Shown here piece by piece: positions 4,841-11,979 of a stretch of 34,459 bases of DNA. Origin of the DNA: a virus; the IMG/VR virus record IMGVR_UViG_3300013130_000020, positions 1 through 34,459 of that record; one strand, 5' to 3'. The notes under the pieces were generated by a model. It had not been told where the DNA came from. It worked only from the letters and a program-made list of their open reading frames with translations, and did no database searches. How positions within the stretch are numbered: position 1 is the first letter of the stretch; every line of letters begins with the position of its first letter. The translations under genes and the position numbers were made by a program.

Positions 4841-6226
4841 ATGATTGGAATTAGTGAGGGATTTCATGATGCTGCAATATCAGTCATCAATAACGGTAAA
4901 ATCAAATTTGCTGCCCATGCAGAACGTTATTCTAGAGTAAAACATGATAAACATCTAAATCTATCAGTATGTGCAGAAGCATTGCTTCATACTGAAGATG
5001 ATATCGTTGCATTCTATGAACGTCCTTGGTTAAAGCGTACTCGTCAGTTCTTTGCGGGACAGTATAAGAGTGCATTTAAAGAAAGGAATATCTACATCAC
5101 TCCTAATCAGTATTACTCACATCATCTCTCCCATGCTGCTGCAGCATTTCAGACATCGCCATATTCCGATGCTGCATGTGTTGTCGTAGACAGTATTGGA
5201 GAATGGGATACTGCTTCAATCTGGTACGCTCAGATGGTGGAGGGTTGTGCTAAGTATAAGAAAGTGTGGTCTAAGAAGTATCCAAATTCTATTGGATTGT
5301 GGTACTCGGCTTATACGAAATGGGCAGGTTTGAAACCCTTAGACGAAGAATACATCTTTATGGGTATGGCAGCGTTCGGCAAACCCTTATACGTTGAACA
5401 AGCGCGTAACTTGCTCTCTAGAAATAACCACAAGGGCTTTCCCATCTCTCTTGAAGGAAATCCAGAAGACAACTCAAAGAGTGCTGAGATTGTTCTCTAT
5501 GAGGAACTGAGAAAAATTTTCAATAAAGCAAGACATCATAGTAATAATATTTGTTATGGCGGAGGTGTTGCTTTAAATTGTGTAGTGAACACTAAGCTAC
5601 AAAATGAGCACCCGTACATGTGGATTATGCCCAATCCAGGAGATGCTGGAGCTTCCTTAGGGGCAGCTTTGTTATCTTATGGTGGCAAAGTTAATTTTAC
5701 CCCGTATTTGGGTGAAAACATTCAAAAAACGGTTGACGTCAAGCAAATCGTTGACACATTACTGCACAAAGGTATGTGTGGGATTGCAAATGGGCAGGCT
5801 GAGTTTGGACCACGGGCTTTAGGTAATAGAAGTCTTCTAGCGGATCCTAGAACACTCCAGATGAAGGATTTAGTTAATACTGTTAAGAAGAGACAGAAGT
5901 TTCGTCCATTTGCTCCTGCTATTTTAGAGGAGCATTGTCAGGACTATTTCTGTATGCCCGCAAATAGTCGCTATATGTCCTTTGTATACGACTGTAAGCG
6001 TCCTGATTACATCCCAGCATGTGTTTATGTAGATAATACCGCTAGAGTTCAAACAGTTCCTACATGGTCTTCTAGCATCCTTAGAGAAATTCTTGAGTGT
6101 TGGTATGAGCGTACTGGTTGTCCAGCTCTTCTTAATACATCACTAAATATTCGTGGAATCCCTATTGTAAATACTTGGGATGATGCGATACAGTTTTCCA
6201 AGCAATATGATATTGAGGTTTACTAA
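4841..6226 (+). CDS. Carbamoyltransferase (NodU/CmcH/TobZ family)
   Basis: I start at ATG 4841 (MIGISEGFHDAA), not the TTG two codons upstream, because the family begins with an I-G-I-x-x-x-x-H-D-A motif. The 461-residue protein shows the ASKHA-type N-terminal domain (GISEGFHDAAISVI, then HAERYSRVKHDKH), the metal-binding HHLSHAAAAF segment, GGGVALNCVVNTKL around residues 237-250, and the C-terminal YrdC-like signature AEFGPRALGNRSLLADPR near 320-337, followed by FRPFAPAIL. These enzymes use carbamoyl phosphate and ATP to carbamoylate a hydroxyl group on a sugar or antibiotic. Family members are usually about 550-600 residues, so this is a compact form. Its stop shares a base with the radical SAM start (TAATG). 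Confidence 0.9.
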   Translation: MIGISEGFHDAAISVINNGKIKFAAHAERYSRVKHDKHLNLSVCAEALLHTEDDIVAFYERPWLKRTRQFFAGQYKSAFKERNIYITPNQYYSHHLSHAAAAFQTSPYSDAACVVVDSIGEWDTASIWYAQMVEGCAKYKKVWSKKYPNSIGLWYSAYTKWAGLKPLDEEYIFMGMAAFGKPLYVEQARNLLSRNNHKGFPISLEGNPEDNSKSAEIVLYEELRKIFNKARHHSNNICYGGGVALNCVVNTKLQNEHPYMWIMPNPGDAGASLGAALLSYGGKVNFTPYLGENIQKTVDVKQIVDTLLHKGMCGIANGQAEFGPRALGNRSLLADPRTLQMKDLVNTVKKRQKFRPFAPAILEEHCQDYFCMPANSRYMSFVYDCKRPDYIPACVYVDNTARVQTVPTWSSSILREILECWYERTGCPALLNTSLNIRGIPIVNTWDDAIQFSKQYDIEVY

Positions 6227-7458
6227 TGGAAGATAATAAAGTTATTTGCTCATTTCCCTTTTTTAGAATTTATAATAACTTGACAATGCAAGCCTACACT
6301 CCATGTTGTTGGGCAACTATATGGAAAAGCGAAACTAATCCTAGAACCACTTTACCCATAGATCATTTTACAGGTGAAGAATTCAATCGCCTTAGAAGAG
6401 AAATGCTTCAAGGCGAAAAAACAGAGTTTTTAGAAACATACTGCGGCAATTGTTGGAAGCAAGAAGCAGAAGTTAACAATTCTCCTAGAAAAGAATTTCT
6501 ATTCTTTTTAGATCCCCCTGGTACTAGGGGCGATGGAAATTGTCTTTTAGACCTGTTTAATACAGACGGTACTATGAAAGATAATGACGTTAGATTTATA
6601 AGCCTTGCAATTAATATTTATGGAAATTCTTGCAATTTACAATGTTACGAATGTCTTGCAGATAATTCTAGCTCAAGAATTTCGGTAATAAAGAAAATAA
6701 ATGATCCTATCTTTAACAAAAATTTTCATTATAATGAAGAAAGATTAAGCAATGGAACATTAAAACCACTCGAACCAGAACAGGTTAATAGAATTGTTGA
6801 TGAGATTGTATCTTATGGACACAAGATTCATGATATTAATATTGTTGGAGGAGAGCCAATGTTGATGCGGCCAAGTTTTAAATTACTCGATAAATTAATT
6901 GAAACTGGTCATTCTAAAAATATTGGTCTTGCCATAGTTTCAAATATGACATTGATGACAGTAAAAAAAATGAAAAAGTACTTTGATGAATTCATGTTTA
7001 TTGGAATTCAGTGGAGTGTTGATGCAATAAGAGAAAGAAATCATTGGTTAAGATATCCAACAGATTGGGATCTAACAATAGAAAATGTTAAAGAAGTTAA
7101 AGCATATCTAGAAGAAAATAATAAAGGACAGCTTCGAGCAACAGTAACACCAAGTTTGTTTAGCATAACTTCTTTAGAAGAAACATCTAAATGGTTATTT
7201 GAAAATAATTATGAGCAATTGTATACAAATTTTGTACGTGAACCCGAGTTTTTAAGTCCTCAACATCTACCTCAAGAATTAAAAGATGAAATTGGACCAA
7301 AGGTTTTAAAAATATCCAATCAACATTGGGAACAGCTAATGAAAGAACGTAATGAAGATGAGTTTAATGATGCAATTAGATATGCTGATGTGTTAGATAA
7401 AGATAGGGGAACAAACTGGAGAACTGTATTTCCAGAAATAGCAAAATATGCAAATTGA
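6226..7458 (+). CDS. Radical SAM protein with twitch-like N-terminal cysteines
   Basis: The 410-residue protein carries the radical SAM cluster C136-x3-C140-x2-C143 (in YGNSCNLQCYEC) and the SAM-contacting GGEP motif at residues 208-211. The first 80 residues contain CSFPFFRIYNN, PCCW (26-29) and YCGNCW (72-77), a cysteine arrangement like the auxiliary-cluster SPASM/twitch region, here at the N-terminus. Such enzymes modify peptides or sugars through a 5'-deoxyadenosyl radical. Start and stop overlap with the carbamoyltransferase gene suggests a shared pathway. The gene is AT-rich and ends before a late-promoter-like motif. The substrate cannot be read from the sequence. Confidence 0.85.
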   Translation: MEDNKVICSFPFFRIYNNLTMQAYTPCCWATIWKSETNPRTTLPIDHFTGEEFNRLRREMLQGEKTEFLETYCGNCWKQEAEVNNSPRKEFLFFLDPPGTRGDGNCLLDLFNTDGTMKDNDVRFISLAINIYGNSCNLQCYECLADNSSSRISVIKKINDPIFNKNFHYNEERLSNGTLKPLEPEQVNRIVDEIVSYGHKIHDINIVGGEPMLMRPSFKLLDKLIETGHSKNIGLAIVSNMTLMTVKKMKKYFDEFMFIGIQWSVDAIRERNHWLRYPTDWDLTIENVKEVKAYLEENNKGQLRATVTPSLFSITSLEETSKWLFENNYEQLYTNFVREPEFLSPQHLPQELKDEIGPKVLKISNQHWEQLMKERNEDEFNDAIRYADVLDKDRGTNWRTVFPEIAKYAN

Positions 7459-7464
7459 CAGTTT

Positions 7465-7512
7465 CTAAATAATGTGGTATCATAATTTTGGGTGATACCC
7501 GTTTACGTAAAC
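7465..7512. promoter_or_regulatory. CTAAATA motif followed by two adjacent palindromes
   Basis: CTAAATA (7465-7471) is followed by GGTATCA/TGATACC (7476-7482 with 7493-7499; 10-base loop) and directly by the perfect 12-bp palindrome GTTTACGTAAAC (7501-7512). The first could terminate or protect the radical SAM transcript; the second looks like a dimeric protein-binding site. The glycosyltransferase ATG is 20 bases further on. Confidence 0.4.
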
Positions 7513-7532
7513 AAATCAATTGAAGTATATTT

Positions 7533-8294
7533 ATGGCAAAAGGTTTTAAAGTGGTTACAAAACCGCCTACAGCATCTTCTAATAATTCAGATAATTTTAG
7601 CTTAGAAGAAGCAAAGCAAATGATCAAGGACAAAAGTATTGTCTTTTGTCTTCCTGGAAGAGGCGTTTCATATACATATCTCAAAAATTTTGTACAATTA
7701 TGCTTTGATCTTGTACAAAATGGAGCGTCAATTCAAATTTCACAAGACTATTCTTCAATGGTCAACTTTGCCCGTTGTAAGTGTCTTGGTGCCAATGTTC
7801 TTCGTGGACCAAATCAACTTCCTTGGGATGGTAAACTAAAGTATGATTACCAACTTTGGATTGATAGCGACATCGTATTCAATACAGAATCGTTCTACCG
7901 CCTAGTGTGGATAGATAAGGATATTGTTTGTGGTTGGTATGCGACTGAAGATGGCGTAACAACATCGGTTGCACACTGGCTTGAAGAAGATGACTTCAAG
8001 AATAATGGCGGTGTTATGAATCATGAAATGGTTGATGGTATTCAAAAGCGTCGTAAGCCGTTTACTGTCGATTATACTGGGTTTGGTTGGACACTAATCA
8101 AGCATGGTGTATTTGAACATCCAGAGATGACGTATCCTTGGTTTGCTCCTCAAATGCAAGTCTTCGATTCTGGAGAAGTTCAAGATATGTGTGGTGAGGA
8201 TGTTTCGTTCTGTCTAGATGCAATTAAGGCAGGATTTGAAATTTGGTGTGATCCAATCTGTCGAGTAGGACACGAGAAGACACGAGTTATCTAA
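7533..8294 (+). CDS. GT-A-type glycosyltransferase
   Basis: The 253-residue protein shows the metal-binding DxD motif in LWIDSDIVF (D111-S112-D113), preceded by YSSMVNFARCKCLG, and followed by the acceptor-side segment GFGWTLIKHGVF. The C-terminal CGEDVSFCLDAIKAGFEIWCDP (220-241) contains the E-D pair typical of retaining or inverting GT-A enzymes, and a terminal GHEK His may ligate the metal. It transfers a sugar from a nucleotide sugar, probably to a glycan or a structural protein. The first 35 residues are disordered (TKPPTASSNNS). The 74-bp gap before it contains a late-promoter-like motif. The donor and acceptor are unknown. Confidence 0.8.
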   Translation: MAKGFKVVTKPPTASSNNSDNFSLEEAKQMIKDKSIVFCLPGRGVSYTYLKNFVQLCFDLVQNGASIQISQDYSSMVNFARCKCLGANVLRGPNQLPWDGKLKYDYQLWIDSDIVFNTESFYRLVWIDKDIVCGWYATEDGVTTSVAHWLEEDDFKNNGGVMNHEMVDGIQKRRKPFTVDYTGFGWTLIKHGVFEHPEMTYPWFAPQMQVFDSGEVQDMCGEDVSFCLDAIKAGFEIWCDPICRVGHEKTRVI

Positions 8295-8325
8295 TATATA
8301 AGTTAGAATTTGTGTCGGATTACAC

Positions 8326-8490
8326 ATGGAGAAATACGATATATACTGTCAGGGGAGAAAAATCTATTCTTCCGTAACGGAAGAGGATATGTTGGAGATC
8401 ACGCAAGAACTTGCTGATCAATTTTATCAAAATGGTACTCCCCATCCTGACGATATCGTGATAGAATATCTTGGTTACGACATTGAATAA
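8326..8490 (+). CDS. Small acidic protein of unknown function, 54 aa
   Basis: ATG 8326, TAA 8488-8490. The product MEKYDIYCQGRKIYSSVTEED... has an opening beta pair, then a helix (MLEITQELADQFYQNG) and an acidic PHPDDIVIEYLG end. From memory, short proteins of this Y-x-I-Y-x-x-G...L-T-E-E-x-x-x-x-x-x-x-E-L type recur in cyanomyoviruses without a function. It is followed three bases later by a basic micro-protein gene, suggesting a co-expressed pair. Confidence 0.6.
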   Translation: MEKYDIYCQGRKIYSSVTEEDMLEITQELADQFYQNGTPHPDDIVIEYLGYDIE

Positions 8491-8493
8491 ATT

Positions 8494-8637
8494 ATGACAT
8501 TGAAAAAAACTGCATCTGGGGTAAAGATTATCGAATCTCATCCCAAAAATACTCGTCAGGGACGCTCAAAGAACACAAAAATTTCTGCAACAAGTAGGAA
8601 TGGTGTTGGTAAGCGGTACAGAGGTCAAGGAAAATAA
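8494..8637 (+). CDS. Highly basic micro-protein, 47 aa
   Basis: ATG 8494, TAA 8635-8637. The product is dominated by Lys, Arg, Ser, Asn and Gly, with a core RQGRSKNTKISATSRNG (residues 21-37) and a KRYRGQG end. It has no hydrophobic core, so it is probably disordered and nucleic-acid-binding or assembled with an acidic partner; the 54-residue neighbour is acidic. I recall the R-Q-G-x-S-x-N-T-K motif as recurrent in cyanomyoviruses. Confidence 0.6.
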   Translation: MTLKKTASGVKIIESHPKNTRQGRSKNTKISATSRNGVGKRYRGQGK

Positions 8638-8686
8638 TTCATAATCAATAGATTGGTTTGAATTCCACTTCTCATTATTATCGAAG

Positions 8687-8821
8687 ATGGAGTTTACCTA
8701 TACAGACAATAGAATAGATTTATCAACATTACTAATGTCGCTGATGGTAACATCGGCGGTGATAAAGTTGACAGACGCTTCTATAACTATAGATAAATTA
8801 TTGTCAACGTATTCAAAATAA
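8687..8821 (+). CDS. Possible micro-protein, 44 aa
   Basis: ATG 8687, TAA 8819-8821. The product MEFTYTDNRI... is mainly hydrophobic and Thr/Ser-rich (LSTLLMSLMVTSAVIKL at residues 12-28), possibly a membrane-associated helix. It fills the gap between the basic micro-protein and a strong terminator and is the only sizable frame there. No recognised similarity; coding status is uncertain. Confidence 0.4.
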   Translation: MEFTYTDNRIDLSTLLMSLMVTSAVIKLTDASITIDKLLSTYSK

Positions 8822-8830
8822 TTTATAGAT

Positions 8831-8858
8831 AAGACAGGACAAAATCCTGTCTTTTTTT
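8831..8858 (+). terminator. Strong intrinsic terminator
   Basis: AAGACAGGA (8831-8839) pairs perfectly with TCCTGTCTT (8845-8853) around a CAAAA loop, followed by an uninterrupted T7 run (8852-8858). It lies 9 bases after the 44-residue frame. The T-tract touches the ATG of the next gene at 8859, so no ribosome-binding site fits between them. Confidence 0.9.
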
Positions 8859-9491
8859 ATGGCATATCTAAATCACAATTTGCCGACTATAACTTGTTAT
8901 ATTCGTAACGAGTTTTTATATAACCACAAGAAAGGTCACGGAGAAGTGACACTATGTGATGTTCATTCAGTAGCATCTTTGGAGAAACATGTTCCACTAT
9001 TTGAAGCATTTTTAGAAAATGGTGTCAACTGGACAAGAAGACCTATTCATGCATTCTGTTGGAAACCAGATGTTCCTGCTCCAAAATTAGAAGAGTGTAT
9101 GTGGTGGGATTGTTTTTCCCCATATGTTGATGTTCAGATTAGATCTAGACTTGCAAATCTTAGAGCTGAACTTATAAATTATCGAGGAGAAAAAAATGAG
9201 GGTACTTATTTGTTTACTCTTGATTGGTCATGGGAATCAAAATCTACTTTGAATACAAATTTTAGTGAGACCCCAGAACATAAGTGTGCTCATGTATTCA
9301 AAATGGATAATGGAAATTTCTATGCGTATCCTAATAATAAAATCCTTTGGTTTGATGATGCATGGACAAAAAATAGAATTACAAAAAATCCAGGTTATGA
9401 AATAGATTTGACAGAGTACTCTGTGGAAAACCTCAGAAAGATTGAAACTTCAGACGACTTCATGTATGAGACTATGAAAATCTCGGGATAG
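8859..9491 (+). CDS. Conserved-looking phage protein of unknown function, 210 aa
   Basis: Begins MAYLNHNLPTITCYIRNEFL and contains an aromatic, Cys/Trp-rich middle (RPIHAFCWKPDVP, CMWWDCFSPYVDV around residues 62-93) and a C-terminal part with TLDWSW and AHVFKMDNGNFYAYPNNKI. It probably forms a single globular domain and has no signal or membrane segment. I recall similar proteins next to gp25 in cyanomyovirus genomes but know no function. The start abuts the T-tract of a terminator: expression must come from read-through, a leaderless-type start, or a later start. The conserved look of the N-terminus argues for the ATG at 8859. Confidence 0.75.
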   Translation: MAYLNHNLPTITCYIRNEFLYNHKKGHGEVTLCDVHSVASLEKHVPLFEAFLENGVNWTRRPIHAFCWKPDVPAPKLEECMWWDCFSPYVDVQIRSRLANLRAELINYRGEKNEGTYLFTLDWSWESKSTLNTNFSETPEHKCAHVFKMDNGNFYAYPNNKILWFDDAWTKNRITKNPGYEIDLTEYSVENLRKIETSDDFMYETMKISG

Positions 9492-9532
9492 AAACCCCGT
9501 AAAAAGTTCTGATTTTACTCAATTAAGCAATT

Positions 9533-9673
9533 ATGAACTTTGAACAAGAAAAAACTCACAATTTGACTATTCAAAATAAACTTCACGAAAAAATTCGTAA
9601 TGATGAAGATTATGATGACTGGGAATACGGAACAGAACCCAGTTATGGAATCCCTATAAATACGAATAAATAA
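9533..9673 (+). CDS. Small acidic protein of unknown function, 46 aa
   Basis: ATG 9533, TAA 9671-9673. The product MNFEQEKTHNLTIQNKLHEKI... has a charged helix and an acidic, aromatic tail (NDEDYDDWEYGTEPSYG). Its last codons contain the late-promoter-like TATAAATA that likely drives the baseplate operon. No family recognised. Confidence 0.5.
   Translation: MNFEQEKTHNLTIQNKLHEKIRNDEDYDDWEYGTEPSYGIPINTNK
9655..9662 (+). promoter_or_regulatory. T4-type late promoter for the baseplate operon
   Basis: TATAAATA exactly matches the T4 late-promoter core recognised by RNA polymerase carrying the phage late sigma factor. It lies 30 bases before the GTG start of gp25, the right spacing for a late transcript covering gp25 and gp6 onward. 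It is the best match of this motif seen in an intergenic position. Confidence 0.65.
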
Positions 9674-9691
9674 ACGAAGATTGTATAAAAA

Positions 9692-10096
9692 GTGCCTCTT
9701 CAAAAAATTTCTAGGGGTTTCAAAGACATTTCTTTGTCAATGAAGCGTCATCCAGTTACAAATGATATTCTTCCTCTAAAAAATGAGGATGCAATTAAAA
9801 GATCTGTTCAAAATCTGGTAAGAATTCAAATTGGAGAGGTATTTTTTAATAATCTAATTGGAACTAGAATTAGTGGGGCATTATTTGAACTAGCAACTAC
9901 CGATTTTACAGATCCAATAAAGACTGAAATAGAAACTGTTATAACAAATTTTGAACCAAGAGTTAGTTTAAAAAGCGTTGAAGTTGATGCAGATCCTGAT
10001 AATAATGCTTTAGACATCACAATATCTTATGGCATAGTTGGTTTATCAACGCCTACCCAAACGATTACATTCATTTTAGAACCAACTAGACTATAA
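9692..10096 (+). CDS. gp25: Baseplate wedge protein gp25
   Basis: The 134-residue product is the T4 gp25/lysozyme-like wedge protein (T4: 132 aa). It has the typical start PLQKISRGFKDISLSMKRHPVTND, then the LVRIQIGEVFFN segment and FELATTDFTDPIKTEIETVITNFEPRV, which corresponds to the conserved E-P-R-V loop. It joins gp6 and the sheath initiator at the baseplate and is found in all contractile injection systems. GTG is the start codon; no upstream ATG fits. The stop overlaps the gp6 start (TAATG at 10094-10098). Confidence 0.95.
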   Translation: MPLQKISRGFKDISLSMKRHPVTNDILPLKNEDAIKRSVQNLVRIQIGEVFFNNLIGTRISGALFELATTDFTDPIKTEIETVITNFEPRVSLKSVEVDADPDNNALDITISYGIVGLSTPTQTITFILEPTRL

Positions 10097-11976
10097 TGGC
10101 ACTAACACAGTTTACAAATTTAAACTTTGAGGATATAAAAACCTCAATTAAAGATTATTTAAGAGCAAATACTAATTTTACAGACTATGACTTTGAGGGA
10201 TCTAACCTTTCAGTCATTATAAATTTGCTTGCATATAACTCATATATTACCGCTTATAATACAAACATGGTGGTAAATGAGACTTTTATCGATTCTGCCA
10301 CATTACGTGAAAATGTTGTATCTCTAGCACGTAATATTGGATATGTTCCACGTTCAAAACGTGCAGCAAAAGCAACTGTAGACTTCTTTGTTAGTGGAAT
10401 TTCGACAATAACGGATACAATTTCATTTCAACCTGGCATTGTTGCAAATGGAAGTGTTTCTGATGTTAATTTTATCTTTTCTTTACCAGAAAAAGTTACC
10501 ATAGCAGCAAAAAATGGTACTTCTTTTGGTAGTTTAGAAATATATCAAGGTCAATACCTTGAAAATTCTTGGATAGTTAATAATTCTCAACCAAATCAAC
10601 GCTATGTCATTCCAAACGACAGTGTTGATACATCAACTTTAAGGGTAAAGGTAAAAAATACCTTTACAGACACTACTTCTACCGAATATAAGTTAGTAGA
10701 TAACATTCTTGGCATCACTTCTACATCAAATATCTACTTAATACAAGAGACTAGTGATGAAAAATATGAAATTTTATTTGGTGACGATATTTTTGGTAAA
10801 AAATTACAGTCAGGAAATGTAATTACTGCTTCTTATGTCAAGACAAATGGGAAAGACGGCAATGGAGTGTCTGATTTTAGATTTGCAGGAACGATTTTTG
10901 ATGAAAATAATGAAAATATTACCTTATTTAGTGTAGATTTGATTACACAAGTCCCATCTGAGAATGGAGATGAGATAGAACCTGTTGAAAGCGTCAAATA
11001 TTATGCTCCTAGACTATATTCATCACAGCATAGAGCAGTTACTGCAAGTGATTATGAAGCAATTTTACCAACTTTATACCCAAATATTGAAAGTGTGAGT
11101 GCATATGGTGGTGAGGATCTAAATCCACCACAATATGGAAGAGTTTTTATTGCAGCAAAACCTAGGAATGGATCTTTCCTATCAGATTTTACTAAAAAGC
11201 AACTTTTGCAATCGTTAAAAAATTATTCTGTTGCAGGAATTGTTCCTCAATTCCAAGATTTAAAATATCTTTATGTTGAAATTGATAGTTATATCTATTA
11301 TAATGCAAATTTAGTTGGAGACCCAAATAATTTAAAGACTGATGTGGTATCTGCTGTTGCTTCGTATGCAAAAAGCGCAGAAATAAATCAATTTGGCGGA
11401 AGATTTAAGTATAGTAAAATTTGTTCTTTAGTTGATAATGTAAATAATGCAATTACTTCAAACATTACAACTGTAAGAATTAGAAGGAATTTAATTGCCG
11501 CAATAAAAAAACCCGCACAATATGAATTGTGTTTTGATAATGAATTTTACGCAGGTAAACAAAATTATAATATAAAAAGCACTGGATTTAATGTTTCTGG
11601 TATTGAAGGCACCTGCTATTTCTCCGATGAGGTTGTAAATAATTTAAATATTGGAAATCTTTTTCTGTTCCAAACCATATCTGACGATGATATTAATATT
11701 TTGTCAACTAAATTTGGAACAGTCGATTATAGCACTGGTGAAATCCTTATAGATACTGTAAATATTACAGCAACAAGTTTACCAGATAATATTATTGAGG
11801 TTCAAGCAATTCCATCATCAAATGATGTGTTAGCAAGAAAAGAATTATATCTACAATTAGATGTTGCTAAGAGCAATTTCTATATGAAGCAAGATAGTAT
11901 TTCATCAGGTGCTAATACTTCTGGAACTAGATTTGATATTCAATCAAGCTACCAAAATGGCAAGAAAACAAGATAA
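10096..11976 (+). CDS. gp6: Baseplate wedge protein gp6
   Basis: The 626-residue product (T4 gp6: 660 aa) begins MALTQFTNLNFEDIKTSIKDYL and carries the conserved N-terminal block FEGSNLSVIINLLAYNSYITAYNTNMVVNETFIDSATLRENVVSLA (residues 34-79), the baseplate J-like helical core. A YAPRLYSSQHRAVTASDYEAIL block around residue 300 matches the conserved J-family fold used in wedge dimerisation. gp6 forms the inner ring that links wedges during contraction. It is coupled to gp25 and ends 3 bases before the next gene. Confidence 0.93.
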   Translation: MALTQFTNLNFEDIKTSIKDYLRANTNFTDYDFEGSNLSVIINLLAYNSYITAYNTNMVVNETFIDSATLRENVVSLARNIGYVPRSKRAAKATVDFFVSGISTITDTISFQPGIVANGSVSDVNFIFSLPEKVTIAAKNGTSFGSLEIYQGQYLENSWIVNNSQPNQRYVIPNDSVDTSTLRVKVKNTFTDTTSTEYKLVDNILGITSTSNIYLIQETSDEKYEILFGDDIFGKKLQSGNVITASYVKTNGKDGNGVSDFRFAGTIFDENNENITLFSVDLITQVPSENGDEIEPVESVKYYAPRLYSSQHRAVTASDYEAILPTLYPNIESVSAYGGEDLNPPQYGRVFIAAKPRNGSFLSDFTKKQLLQSLKNYSVAGIVPQFQDLKYLYVEIDSYIYYNANLVGDPNNLKTDVVSAVASYAKSAEINQFGGRFKYSKICSLVDNVNNAITSNITTVRIRRNLIAAIKKPAQYELCFDNEFYAGKQNYNIKSTGFNVSGIEGTCYFSDEVVNNLNIGNLFLFQTISDDDINILSTKFGTVDYSTGEILIDTVNITATSLPDNIIEVQAIPSSNDVLARKELYLQLDVAKSNFYMKQDSISSGANTSGTRFDIQSSYQNGKKTR

Positions 11977-11979
11977 CAT

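Noticed and set aside
7376-7684. Minus-strand open frame of 102 codons
   Set aside because: It overlaps both the radical SAM end and the glycosyltransferase start, including the palindromes between them.
9484-9499. CGGG/CCCG hairpin after the 210-residue gene as a terminator
   Set aside because: Only a 4-bp stem with no T-tract following; too weak to call.
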